From NCBI RefSeq assembly GCF_020541305.1, contig NZ_CP047396.1, positions 868,001 through 932,000 on the forward strand: 64,000 nt of DNA. Direction: 5' to 3'. Numbering within the stretch: the stretch's first letter is position 1; each line of letters begins with the position of its first letter. Origin of the DNA: Candidatus Vallotiella adelgis (GTDB lineage Bacteria; Pseudomonadota; Gammaproteobacteria; Burkholderiales; Burkholderiaceae). This document shows, in pieces, positions 30,530 through 40,684 of this stretch. Position numbers and translations under genes: made by a program. Below the pieces are notes generated by a model. The model was given only the letters and a program-made list of their open reading frames with translations. It was not told where the DNA came from and searched no databases.

Positions 30530-32260
30530 CATTAGGCGCCATAACAAGAGATTAAAGTACTACGAACAACGACATTACGATAATACCTAGGATCATCTTA
30601 CGATGATCGCCATCCACTGTCATTTGCACGATATAGGCACCAAGCCCATGCGCAACAACGTGTGTATTAGCCCATTGCACTGCTTTAGATATGAAGCTTG
30701 CATTCCACGTACTACCAAAGACAGTAATTACCTTCGTTATATAGTATGGAAAAATATCAGGTAGCGTCACCTGACGGCACCATTGCCAGCCGCGAATGCG
30801 AAATTTTGTCGACACCTCTTTAAAATCGTTTGGATATACGCTTGCGCCAGCAATTATATTAAATAATATATATCACTGGGTGCCAAGAACAATTAGAGGA
30901 GAAAGCCAAATATCCGGGTTCAGCTTGAAACGCATAATCGCGATCACAAAGTCCGGGCACAACAGGTTGGCCGGAAGCGCCGCGAGAAGCTGTGCAAGCG
31001 GCTGGAACCTCTTGACTAGCTCTGAGCAGCACAAGCCAATATGCACACCCAGCGGGATCTATACAACCGAAGCCATCGCAATCAGAGCCAGCAAACGCAC
31101 TAGCGTAATACATGATAAACTTCGTTCCATATCATGCCAGTTCTTATATAGCTCATTACACATGATGACCGATATATGCTCTAGTCAGCACTAACCCACC
31201 CCAGGCGTAATCACTAAGTCGTGAAAGCCAGTGGAGTAGCTTTATAGCTGGTCTAATAAGCGGTAGCTTATGCCAGCGAAGCGGTACGTACGATATTCGT
31301 ATGAACAACCACTCGACTGGCAATAGAATCTGGCAAATTAACCGAGTACGGCATACCAAGTTCAGTAGCCACGACCGGGACGCATGCACCGATGAAGTGT
31401 TCTCCATACGAAACTGTCAGCCTAGGAAACCAGCGGCCGAAACAGAAGCTGATCGTAGGAAAAGATCACAAGCGTTATCGTTAAGATCACCCAACTAATT
31501 TCCGGTAGATTGCTCTCGGTAATTGCTTGCGCCAAGTACGCACCTACGCCAGGCACCCTAATTGTATTATTAATAGTAATTGCCTCAGAAGCGACGATAA
31601 AAAACCAACCATTAGACATTGATATCATCATGTTCCAAATGAGGCTAGGCATCGAGAATAGCACCTCAAGCCTCCAAAAGCGCTGCCATCCTGTCAGATG
31701 AAAGCTACGCGAGATTGCGTCTAGGTCTCGCGGTATTGCACGAATCGATTGGTAGAAGCTAAATGTCATGTTCCCCAGGCTTGGCTGGTAAATATCGCGA
31801 AGATTGCCGCACACTCTGCTGCGACTACTTGAATTAGAGATATTGAAATGAAGAAAGTAATCGTCAGCGGAATATATCCAGATACTGGTACCGACTGTAA
31901 AATATCAAGCATCAACACCAGCACTTTCTCTGCCTGCTTACTTTTAGTAGCAAATGCGCCGCAACGTACGTAAACAAGCGTAAAGACAAACGCGGCGAGT
32001 ATCGCGATGAACATCCTTAAAGTAGTGTATAGCGCATACTCCGGCAAATAAATTGGGTTTAGTAAGATCGGCTAAGTTCTCGGTGTCGAAATCGACACTA
32101 TGGTTTGCTCGAAGCCAATAGCAGTTATTGTAATTAGACCAATCATTAACAGAAAGACCACAAAATCCCATCGATTGGGCAACAATCGTCTTACAGCGAC
32201 TAGAGCCTTATTGTTCGGATCAAAGCAAAAACCGAAATTAAAACTGAAATCCATCATAGA
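30530..32260 (-). pseudogene. broken permease of the same ABC transporter
   Basis: Remains of a double-length inner-membrane permease with two binding-protein-dependent transport domains, as paired with the ATPase above in Burkholderia. Recognisable pieces on the minus strand, in several frames: the N-terminal helix (RWDFVVFLLMIGLI, from about 32257), first-domain text ending in FIVASEAITI and VPGVGAYL near 31600, and the second domain with WQWCRQVTLPDIFPYY and GLGAYIVQM near 30700. Stops and shifts separate them and the C-terminus is missing. Together with the ATPase it shows that a whole importer was lost, and its substrate (nitrate, sulfonate or similar) is uncertain. Confidence 0.85.
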
Positions 32261-32468
32261 AACCCCCCCAACGATTCGGCATGCGGATAAACTTAAGCCG
32301 AAGCGAGATGGAAAACCACGCCTATTTTCAAGGCCGACAAGATACTACACGAAACGTCGTTATAACCTTTTATTCTAGATAGTCTAGTCGCACTCATTGG
32401 GTTTCACACCGTTATTCGTTAACGGTTATGATGATGGATCACTGAATGAATAGAATGTAGGAGGCCAT

Positions 32469-32732
32469 ATGAAAGGAAATCTCGTCATCATCTGCCGTGA
32501 CCAGGATGCCCATGAGTTCGACGCCCTGATGACCGAATACGGTGCCTTCCAGACAAGATTATCGTCGACCGCGTGGTATCTAAAGTTAGATGAGGCACCA
32601 GATGTCATCCAGGAAGCAATTCTGGTACGGCTAGGAAAATACACTACGCACTATATCTTTGAGGCTAATAGTGTTACGTATAACACAATCGATAGCGAAT
32701 CTGCTTCAGCATTAAATGCTTTGTTTGGGTAA
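32469..32732 (+). CDS. small conserved-looking protein, possibly of ferredoxin-like (Cas2/SinR) fold
   Basis: 87 residues with no sure family. It opens with a short hydrophobic strand (GNLVIICRD), then an amphipathic helix (DAHEFDALMTEYG), a WYLKLDEAP strand, a helix and HYIFEA. This alternation resembles the small Cas2/SinR-like ferredoxin folds, which is only a guess. It has no cas genes or CRISPR nearby. The ribosome site is unusually good: AGGAGG (32459-32464) four bases before ATG. A 7-bp palindrome (ACCGTTA/TAACGGT, 32408-32426) upstream could be an operator. It is the only intact gene between 29.0 and 34.1 kb, which argues that it is kept for a reason. Confidence 0.7.
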   Translation: MKGNLVIICRDQDAHEFDALMTEYGAFQTRLSSTAWYLKLDEAPDVIQEAILVRLGKYTTHYIFEANSVTYNTIDSESASALNALFG

Positions 32733-34105
32733 TGAGGGCGGTTACGCTGTTTCAGCCTGCTGAAGATAAACGCTGTAGCACCAGATGATCAGACTTACTA
32801 AGAAGTCTAATTAAGTCGTCTCATGCAGCTTGACGCGCAGGCTGCTGCATAACGTATCTAGTATCTAGATACACAAATAGATGCTTGGCATAGAGTAGAT
32901 CCTAGAGCACAATTCTACTACCCGCTGATTAAGCACTAATTTCTCAACAATGAAAAGCTATGTGCCATATAAATAGTTTTTATCAGCATAGCAGGTATGT
33001 CATACCTGCTATGCATAGTCTAATAGTTAAACAACACGAGATCTAACGGCGTCCGCGGCTCATAGTATCTAGTGCCCGCCTAGCAGTAGGTCTATTTGAG
33101 CTGCATACTGCAGCGGCTCTAATGTGCGATGCCGCATTTAATAATATAGACTGTTCGGTCAGCGTTTCGCATAATACTAACAAACATCGTATTTAGATCT
33201 ACGAAAAAACGCTAATATTATATTGAAATCGAGCGTAAGCTGTCGTAACTCGATCCAGCCGCGCTCGAGCATATTGAGTACAGAAGGGGCGTATAAGTGT
33301 TTAGGACGCTAAGAGCGATGAAACTCAACTAAAGCTATACTAGGCGGCGGGTGATGAATCCATCGGCTGTATAATTTATATTTAAAAGAGCAGTATCAGA
33401 TACTGCCTCCCCCGATCGAAAGAGGGCAAGCCCAGAATTACTTTAGTATCTTCGTCAGAATACCGAAAAATTACTTGCATACCTATTTCATGCCTATCGT
33501 CTATTAACAAACGCCGCATTATGCATGCTAACCACTTAATATCGATACGACTAGAAGATTCAGCATGTATAAGCTAATCAATAGCTTTCGAGGTACAGAT
33601 ATCGCATAGTTTATTTCCAGCGATATACATATACATACTTAGCTAGTCATATATTCTTCAATATGCCTGCAATGATTTGCACTGCCGAGCCCCCCATCAC
33701 CACTTCTATAACTTGTAGACGCTCCAGTTCTTAGATAGTCTTAAATACGAAGATAAGATCTACATTTACATATACTGTATATAGTATATTCATACCAAAG
33801 CCGAAGCACTAGTAACGCTTATCCTCAGCAAACATGTTAGAATTGTTAAGCTATAGTATAGTATAGCTATACATAGAACACTATTTATCGTGTTATCGTA
33901 AGATAACCAACACGGTATCATCATGTATCTTTGCTATAAGATAAGTCACTAAATCGACTAAGAAGCTGGTTTAGCTATAGTCAATCAAAATCCGTGCTGG
34001 TTAGCCTAAATGGCTCATATCGACTTTACTCAAGATGTTATGCCGAAGCATCGAAGATTAAGCGTAGAGATGATTCATGCTTCAGATCAGCCGCGCGCCG
34101 CTGAA
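32733..34105. other. gene-free stretch between the small protein and glk
   Basis: About 1.4 kb with stops in all frames. It contains the 14-bp palindrome at 32986-33014 and repeated TATAG elements near 33850. A 46-codon open end on the minus strand (stop at 33043-33045) is unidentified. I looked here for remains of the RpiR-like domain often joined to glucokinase in Burkholderia and did not find any. Confidence 0.4.
32986..33014. repeat. 14-bp palindrome with one-base centre
   Basis: GCATAGCAGGTATG (32986-32999) and CATACCTGCTATGC (33001-33014) are exact reverse complements around a single T. Such a tight centre suits a dimeric protein site or a cruciform better than an RNA hairpin. No T-run follows. 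Confidence 0.85.
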
Positions 34106-35122
34106 CTAAAACGCACGCAGCCCTAGCTTCTCAGCTAGTATCCTGGATACACCGAGAAAAGCCGGATATTTCGCAGTAATCATAAAGGTCGGAATGTTTG
34201 CTAAATATGTCTGGGAGCGGCCTTTTGCCTCGAACCGAGCACGAAACGAGGAAGTCAAAAATAACCCATCTAGATGGGATATAACACCACCGCCAATGTA
34301 CATGCCACCCAACGCGCCGAGTGTCACTGCAATATTACCAGTAAATGTGCCAAGCACTGCGCAGAAGCACTCTACTGCCTCCAAAGCAAACGGATCGGCC
34401 TCTTGCGCGAGACGCACAACGTCAGCCGGCTCAAGTGGCAAGCGCAGCTGCTTCTTATCACATGAAACAAGTGCACGATAAATTAGTATCAGGCCCGGCC
34501 CCGCGCAAACACGCTCGAACGATACGTGCGGCCATTTCCTACGCGCATAGTGCAACACTCGATCTTCTCGCTCGTCTTGTGGCGAGAATGTAGCATGCCC
34601 ACCCTCACTTCCTAATGCTATCCAGCGGTCGTTTTCTGGGATCAAGCCTGATACGCCTAAACCGGTGCCTGGACCGACCAATCCAATCACATTTTTCTGC
34701 CGGCATATGCCACCACCAATTTTTACACGTTGCGTATCGGATAAGTCTGGAAGCGCCATTGCTAATGCGGTAAAGTCATTTATCACTAACAACGTATCCA
34801 AGCCAAATTCGCGACGTATGGCTTCGATAGAAAAACTCCAGTTTCGGTTAGTCATTTGTACTTGGTCACCATATACGGGATTGGCGATCGCAATAGCCGC
34901 ATGGTTTACGTGATCGATATTACTGTCCTTCATGAATTGAAGGATCGCGTCGGCGATGCCCAGATAGTTCGCGCAAGGATATACGCGAATATCAACAATC
35001 TGGCCTGGTCCGAACTCGAGTGCGAAGCGTGCATTGGTGCCACCTACATCAGCAAGCAGCCACGGACTATCCGGATGTGCACCCTCTTGAGAGGGCACGG
35101 CTTTAAGCGCACCAGTAGGCAT
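34106..35122 (-). CDS. glk: glucokinase
   Basis: Phosphorylates glucose with ATP to glucose-6-phosphate. It is 338 residues with the bacterial GlkA layout: phosphate site [15 protein letters not shown] near residue 25, catalytic NDFTA near 107, [11 protein letters not shown], and [14 protein letters not shown], whose Glu and His bind the sugar. In Burkholderia this enzyme is usually joined to a C-terminal RpiR-type regulator (about 640 residues). Here the frame ends with a stop right after the kinase. ATG at 35122 lies 20 bases inside the end of pgl, so translation is coupled. It is the last gene of zwf-pgl-glk. Confidence 0.95.
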   Translation of the reverse strand: MPTGALKAVPSQEGAHPDSPWLLADVGGTNARFALEFGPGQIVDIRVYPCANYLGIADAILQFMKDSNIDHVNHAAIAIANPVYGDQVQMTNRNWSFSIEAIRREFGLDTLLVINDFTALAMALPDLSDTQRVKIGGGICRQKNVIGLVGPGTGLGVSGLIPENDRWIALGSEGGHATFSPQDEREDRVLHYARRKWPHVSFERVCAGPGLILIYRALVSCDKKQLRLPLEPADVVRLAQEADPFALEAVECFCAVLGTFTGNIAVTLGALGGMYIGGGVISHLDGLFLTSSFRARFEAKGRSQTYLANIPTFMITAKYPAFLGVSRILAEKLGLRAF

Positions 35123-35792
35123 CGACGTTCACTCCAGTATCGTTAGCTAGATGAGAAATGGCGTTATTTTGTGGATGCTTGATTGCGGTACGCAGCACGT
35201 CCAGTTTACGGCGTCCGGAGAACAATAAAAACAGCTGGCCAACTTCCCTGAGTGCTGCTAGAGATAAGCTAACCCGCAGATGAGGCGCCTGCTGGGGCTG
35301 GAAAAGCATATAGCGCTTGCAGACTGCTCGTGTAGCTAAATCCCACTGCGGCGCGTCGGCAAAGATCGACGCAGTATGGCCATCTTCGCCCATACCGAGC
35401 ACGGCCACGTCAGGTAGCATACGAGAGGAATCCGCATTTAGTTCCATAACATAGGCCTCAGGTGCCTGGTCAATATCGACTAGCGGCCGGAACACTGCAT
35501 CGCGTGCTGCGTTTTGCATCAAGGTATCGCATATAAGTCGTGCATTGCTGTCGGCATGTGTTGGCGGGACCCAACGGTCGTCGACTAAGGTGACGTCGAT
35601 GCGCGACCAGTCGAGCGTACGACTCGACAAATCCCGCAAGAATAGCTGCGGACTTGTACCGCCTGACACTGCGAGGGTGGAACGCGTTCCACCGATACGT
35701 GCAGCCAGCGTCGACTGCAAGGAATCGACGACTACCTCTGATAGAGCGTCTTTCTGAGCATGCGCATCGTCAAAAACATGAAGCCTAATCAC
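35103..35792 (-). CDS. pgl: 6-phosphogluconolactonase
   Basis: Hydrolyses 6-phosphogluconolactone to 6-phosphogluconate, the second step of the oxidative pentose phosphate pathway. It is 229 residues of the DevB/SOL type. [16 protein letters not shown] and [13 protein letters not shown] are the family motifs. The start is GTG at 35792 with a strong ribosome site (GGAGG, four bases ahead). It lies 83 bases after zwf and overlaps glk by 20 bases. Confidence 0.95.
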   Translation of the reverse strand: MIRLHVFDDAHAQKDALSEVVVDSLQSTLAARIGGTRSTLAVSGGTSPQLFLRDLSSRTLDWSRIDVTLVDDRWVPPTHADSNARLICDTLMQNAARDAVFRPLVDIDQAPEAYVMELNADSSRMLPDVAVLGMGEDGHTASIFADAPQWDLATRAVCKRYMLFQPQQAPHLRVSLSLAALREVGQLFLLFSGRRKLDVLRTAIKHPQNNAISHLANDTGVNVDAYWCA

Positions 35793-35875
35793 TTTTCCTC
35801 CGAAGTCTCCTTAACTAACCAGCAATATTTTAGGTGGATCGATCTTCTGCTATTTAAGCAAGCGTAACGCACTGT

Positions 35876-37333
35876 TTAGTTTTCCTCTTCAAGCCAGTAT
35901 GTTCCACATTGAGCAAGCATCGCGCTCGCTGCAGCTGGTCCCCACGTTCCTGCAGTATACGGCCTTGGCGACGTACCGGGACGAGCCCATGCACTTAGGA
36001 TTGGTTCCACCCACTTCCACGCCGCCTCCTGCTCGCCCCGATGCACGAACAATGCTAATCGACTATTGATCACGTCCAATAATAGACGTTGGTATGCCTC
36101 CATACGTTCTTCCTTGAAAAACTGGTCAAACGCTAGATCTAGGTGAACGCTTTGTAAATTCATCCCTTCACCAGGTTGTTTAGCTAGACAATACAACCGG
36201 ATCGATTCGTTGGGCTGCAGCCGGATCACGAGACGATTAGCACCGTTACGCAATGCCGCCGGACCGAGTGCCGAGTGTGGAACAGCCCGGAAATTGATAA
36301 CAATTTCCGCGACGCGATCAGCAAGCCTCTTGCCGGTGCGAAGGAAAAACGGAACGCCGGCCCAGCGCCAGTTCTCAATCTCAACTTTTAACGCGACGAA
36401 GGTTTCAGTTGTGCTAGATGTGCTTACGCCGCGCTCAGTTACATAGGCAGGCACCGTAACACCCTTAACTACACCTCCATAATACTGACCGCGTACCGCG
36501 ACGCGACTGATGTCGCGAGGATCCACAGGTTTAAGTGCCCGCAGTACACGCAGTTTCTCATCACGTACTGCATCGGCACTCATCGAGTGGGGCGGTTCCA
36601 TTGCTACGATGGACAGCAGCTGTAAAAGATGGTTCTGTACCATGTCACGCAAAGCACCGGTATTATCGTAAAAGTCACCCCGTCCCTCGACGCCTAACTC
36701 TTCAGCAATTGTGATTTGGATACTCTCGACCCACTCTCGGCGCCATAGGGGCTCAAACAGTGCACTACCAAAACGCAGCGCGATCAGATTCTGAACGGGT
36801 TCCTTGCCTAAATAATGATCGATACGATAGATATAGCTTTCTTTAAAAATCTCACCGACCGCATTGTTAATTGCATTAGATGACTTGAGGTCGTAGCCAA
36901 GTGGCTTCTCTAGTACAATATGCGCATCATCGCTTAAACCTACGGTTGCCAGTGCGCGGCAAATCGGCACAAATAGTGACGGTCCCGTAGCTAGGTAAAA
37001 CACTAGAATGCCCGGCAGCGGTAAAATCGCATCGCGTAGCAATATATAGTCTTCTGGCTGTCGAAGATCAATCTGAACAAATAAGATTCTCTCGAGAAAG
37101 CTGTTCCACGATGCATCGTCACTGACCGGATTCACATGCTGGCGCACGTACGTACACATCCATTGTATATATGCGTCGCGGTCAACAAGGCCACGTGCGA
37201 CTGCAGCGATCCTACCAGCTGCAGACAGCATTCCGCCGCGGTGCGCCTGATATAGCGCTGGTAGAATCTTGCGCATCGATAGATCGCCGGTGCCGCCAAA
37301 AAGAACAAATGTAAAGCCTAGATCAACTTGCAT
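35876..37333 (-). CDS. zwf: glucose-6-phosphate dehydrogenase
   Basis: Oxidises glucose-6-phosphate to the lactone, producing NADPH. It is 485 residues from the ATG at 37333, which puts the nucleotide-binding GGTGDLSMRK at residue 13 as in the family. An ATG nine codons earlier is less likely. The substrate and catalytic motif RIDHYLGKEPVQN is intact, as is EKPLGYDL. It leads the zwf-pgl-glk operon. No 6-phosphogluconate dehydrogenase or Entner-Doudoroff gene is in this window, so which route its product takes cannot be told here. Confidence 0.96.
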   Translation of the reverse strand: MQVDLGFTFVLFGGTGDLSMRKILPALYQAHRGGMLSAAGRIAAVARGLVDRDAYIQWMCTYVRQHVNPVSDDASWNSFLERILFVQIDLRQPEDYILLRDAILPLPGILVFYLATGPSLFVPICRALATVGLSDDAHIVLEKPLGYDLKSSNAINNAVGEIFKESYIYRIDHYLGKEPVQNLIALRFGSALFEPLWRREWVESIQITIAEELGVEGRGDFYDNTGALRDMVQNHLLQLLSIVAMEPPHSMSADAVRDEKLRVLRALKPVDPRDISRVAVRGQYYGGVVKGVTVPAYVTERGVSTSSTTETFVALKVEIENWRWAGVPFFLRTGKRLADRVAEIVINFRAVPHSALGPAALRNGANRLVIRLQPNESIRLYCLAKQPGEGMNLQSVHLDLAFDQFFKEERMEAYQRLLLDVINSRLALFVHRGEQEAAWKWVEPILSAWARPGTSPRPYTAGTWGPAAASAMLAQCGTYWLEEEN

Positions 37334-37703
37334 TATATGTTGACAGTAACATAAGAACATAGCTCAAGTAGACTGTTGAGCAAGTAGAACAATCTACTAT
37401 ATCCCGATACAAATATTTTTAAAACCGTGTAGTTACACTTGACTTTAAAGAAAGAAGCATATTCAGCAAAACTGAAACTTATTCATATCCATGGCTTGCA
37501 GTGCTATATGCTGATGTCCAGAAATCAAGAAATAGCCCCCCCCTAACACCGTTTTTCATACGGCATTGAAGTCGCCCAAAGACTTGATATCAGATTTTAA
37601 AATAAATAGATGATGAAGATCCATGTAATGATTAGTGGTCCCGTACATGACTAGCTTAATTTGTGCCTGCGGCAATAGGTCGCCTGGGCAAGCCTAAGTA
37701 TAA

Positions 37704-37766
37704 ATGTTTGTGGTCTCTCGAACTCGTTGGTAGGACGAGTTTCTGATGTATGTGAACCACAAACAT
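37704..37766. repeat. nested inverted repeats (two-stem structure)
   Basis: An outer 11-bp pair ATGTTTGTGGT (37704-37714) and ACCACAAACAT (37756-37766) encloses an inner 7-bp pair AACTCGT (37721-37727) and ACGAGTT (37735-37741) with a 7-base loop. All pairs are perfect. It could be a small structured RNA, a terminator relic or the end of a lost mobile element. Confidence 0.7.
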
Positions 37767-39115
37767 ACAGCATTACATCCAGAATAATGTTCTGGAATAA
37801 TTTCAGGGTGAGTGTACTGAGTGAGCTTATAAAAGTCTTAAGAATCGACGGCGCGAGACTATTATAGTCTTCATGCATTTTATTCTAACCTAGAGATAGC
37901 AAGGGCGCTCGCATATTTCTAAGATGGCGAATATGTCGTTCATCTATCGACTACGTATTCATAATAGCCAAACATACTGAGCGATCTTATTATGGCTAGC
38001 TTTTCGTCTGCGACTAGAATTTATAGTACTGCTATTCACAGTATCTAAAGCGGTGTTGTTCGACCCACCCACGAAGAGTGGTATACTGCATGATATCTGG
38101 CTTACAACTATTTCTTCGACTCACACAAAGAACAGGCATCACTAGCCGGCATTATGCTGTGCGATAATCCGCTTCCGGGATCGTCCAAAATCGCAAAAGC
38201 GTGATCAGCATGTTTTCCTGACACCTACGACATACTTGCTAGCCGAGTAACAATAGCACATCATGCATGCGATAAATGACAATTCACATCGGAAAGTGAT
38301 GGCAAAAATCGTGTACATTTGATCCCGTCTAGCGCATTTGAATAGATAAGTAGGACGGGCTATCTATCGCACGTCAGTGCAGCGTGATCTTTATACCGAA
38401 TAGGCATACCACATAATATGTAGATTCACTCTATTTTTAGAAAAACATGCAGGCGAATTACGCACTGAGCATATTTTCATATCGCTTGTATGCAGCAGAC
38501 TACTTAAGACTATAGATATGAAAATATGTATTGCCCTGTTGTCGCAGGGCATAACGAATAGTGCATGCGATATAAATTTGATCAATCGATATTATGATAC
38601 CGCCCGATTATAGATATCGAATAGTGCTCTATAAAAAGCATGGAAATTGAGAAATTGACCATAGAATTGGTCGACCTTAAACATAAAGTCGATACGCTAA
38701 TAGCGCGCAATTCTGCAACAAGCGCATCAATCTAGAGAATTTAGCGCCAACCCAGATGAGTAGCCGGAAATTAAGAGCTAGACATGAAGCTATTATATAA
38801 ATTTTGATGTATTAAAAGCCTTATTATAATAGGCAACAGTTCACTAACCGTTCTAGTGTAATCAATAGCTGTCATTGCTGTAGCGCAAGATAAATTCGAT
38901 GTCTAAAAGCCAATTCTCTTCGAACAACTCCAATGCATAATTCCTGCTGACGTTAACTCGCTAGTACAAGATTTCCGCTTAGTTTGGACGGTCATGCTAC
39001 CACTTATCGAACGAGCGTTACCTCGGGCGAGTATCGAACCTAATCCCTAACTGCTCTCGAAAACGGTGAGCTAGCTCGAGATCATAGTACACCTAGTACT
39101 ACTGGGCAGTATCTA

Positions 39116-39140
39116 TCCGCCTGGCAGAATGCCAGGCGGA
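39116..39140. repeat. 11-bp GC-rich hairpin with GAA loop
   Basis: TCCGCCTGGCA (39116-39126) and TGCCAGGCGGA (39130-39140) pair perfectly around GAA. A stable hairpin of this kind usually ends a transcript, but only a short AAAA follows on the plus strand and no T-run. It lies 380 bases before ribD. Confidence 0.75.
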
Positions 39141-39349
39141 AAACCATGTAAAGTTTCTGCTGGTCTCGAAATTCTGCACCAGATTCACTCGCCCGGAAGC
39201 TTCTATGCTTTGCTCATCACATGAGACTGCGTGAAGCGCCAAAATATTGTTTATCGAAGTTCGTTGGAACAGCATGTTCAGCTTGAATTTTGCCTTGCAT
39301 ATATCGCTCCGCCGTAACAAGAGGATACGATATAACATGTTTCACTTTA

Positions 39350-39371
39350 TATCGCGTTTCTCAACGCGATA
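39350..39371. repeat. 9-bp hairpin upstream of ribD
   Basis: TATCGCGTT (39350-39358) and AACGCGATA (39363-39371) pair perfectly around TCTC. It lies about 150 bases before ribD. It does not fit the conserved FMN riboswitch and could be an operator or a leader hairpin. Confidence 0.55.
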
Positions 39372-39518
39372 CCTGATGCGAACATGTATTTTGCCCCTTC
39401 GGTATACGAGACTAACTTTGTGTCCATCGCGTGCCCGATGGAGTCATTCATTAACGAAACGCTGTGAAACGCTTGCATCGTGTTTGCTGCGTTGAAATAC
39501 AAAATACCCTTTCATGCT

Positions 39519-40670
39519 ATGATCTCGGATCTTGATCACCGACAGATGCAGCGCGCGCTTTTGCTCGCGAAGCGCGGGTTATACACGACATCGCCGAACC
39601 CACGCGTAGGATGCGTCCTTGTCAAGGATAATGCAGTCATTGGCGAAGGCTTCACGCAGCCAGCTGGGCAAGATCATGCGGAAATCTGCGCACTGAAAGA
39701 CGCCCGTATGCGCGGGTATACTCCTACTGGCTCTACCGCCTATGTGACGCTGGAGCCTTGTAGTCATTTCGGTCGAACATCTCCATGTGCAAATTCGCTG
39801 ATCGAAGCCGGGATTCATCGAGTAATTGTCGCAATGGAAGATCCAAATCCCCAAGTCAGTGGACGTGGTTTAGCCATGCTGCGCGATGCAGGTGTAGATG
39901 TACACTGCGGACTATTTGCGCATGAGGCTCAAGAGCTAAATATTGGCTTCGTGTCACGAATGACGCGCGGCGTTCCATGGGTTCGCCTCAAGATGGCCAC
40001 GACATTAGACGGTCGCACAGCCTTGCCGGACGGTCAAAGCCAGTGGATTACCTCGTATGCTGCACGCATAGACGGACACGCATGGCGTGCCCGCGCATGC
40101 GCGATCCTTACTGGCATTGGCACAGTCCGCGTGGACAATCCGCAGATGACTGTACGCGGAGTGCTTACGCCTCGTCAACCGCTACGTGTTCTGGTAGATA
40201 GCCAACTAAATGTTCGCCGGGATGCAAGAATTTTAACCGGTGCGCCATCGCTGATTATCTGCGAGCATGATAATAAAGAATTAATAACGCAGGCACATGC
40301 GTTACGCGCGGCGGGCGCTGAAGTAATTGCGTTACCAAACTCGTGCGGCAGGGGGGTAGACCTTCCAGCGGTACTACGACTGCTCGCGACGCGAGGTGTG
40401 AACGAATTGCATGTCGAGGCAGGTCACACGCTTAACGGAGCCTTGTTACAAGAAAACTGTGTCGACGAGCTACTCCTCTACATTGCTCCAGCTATCCTCG
40501 GAAATACGACCGGCATGTTTAATTTCGAGCCGCCGTCAGCACTAGATCAACGGATGTTGCTACACTATTATTCAATCAAGCGAATCGGTGAGGATCTACG
40601 GGTCCTTGCTAGGCTTGCATCGAATACATCTAACAACGTACGGAGAATCAATGATCTGCACTTACAATAA
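39519..40670 (+). CDS. ribD: riboflavin deaminase/reductase
   Basis: A two-domain enzyme for steps two and three of riboflavin synthesis: deamination of the pyrimidine from GTP, then reduction of its ribose. The N-terminal deaminase zinc site is HAEICAL plus PCSHFGRTSPC. The C-terminal reductase starts at WVRLKMATTLDGR and contains LHVEAGHTLNGALL. The ATG at 39519 gives 383 residues and the usual N-terminus; a GTG 13 codons earlier adds odd residues. It is followed by ribE after 14 bases. Confidence 0.96.
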   Translation: MISDLDHRQMQRALLLAKRGLYTTSPNPRVGCVLVKDNAVIGEGFTQPAGQDHAEICALKDARMRGYTPTGSTAYVTLEPCSHFGRTSPCANSLIEAGIHRVIVAMEDPNPQVSGRGLAMLRDAGVDVHCGLFAHEAQELNIGFVSRMTRGVPWVRLKMATTLDGRTALPDGQSQWITSYAARIDGHAWRARACAILTGIGTVRVDNPQMTVRGVLTPRQPLRVLVDSQLNVRRDARILTGAPSLIICEHDNKELITQAHALRAAGAEVIALPNSCGRGVDLPAVLRLLATRGVNELHVEAGHTLNGALLQENCVDELLLYIAPAILGNTTGMFNFEPPSALDQRMLLHYYSIKRIGEDLRVLARLASNTSNNVRRINDLHLQ

Positions 40671-40684
40671 GGGGATCTTTTGGT

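Larger units (their letters stand above)
37334..39518. other. 2.2-kb gene-free stretch between zwf and ribD
   Basis: Divergent flanking genes with no coding remains I can name. It holds a run of eight C at 37536-37543, a nested palindrome at 37704-37766, and hairpins at 39116-39140 and 39350-39371. A 31-codon open frame at 38640 could encode a short coiled coil but has no ribosome site. The promoters of zwf and ribD must lie at its ends but are not clear. Confidence 0.45.

Noticed and set aside
38640-38735. 31-codon open frame with coiled-coil-like text
   Set aside because: Too short, no ribosome site and no known family.
39000-39090. tRNA-Ser-like stretch with CTCTCGAAAAC, like a CGA anticodon loop
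   Set aside because: Neither the acceptor nor the T arm can be paired and the anticodon stem mismatches. At best a dead relic.
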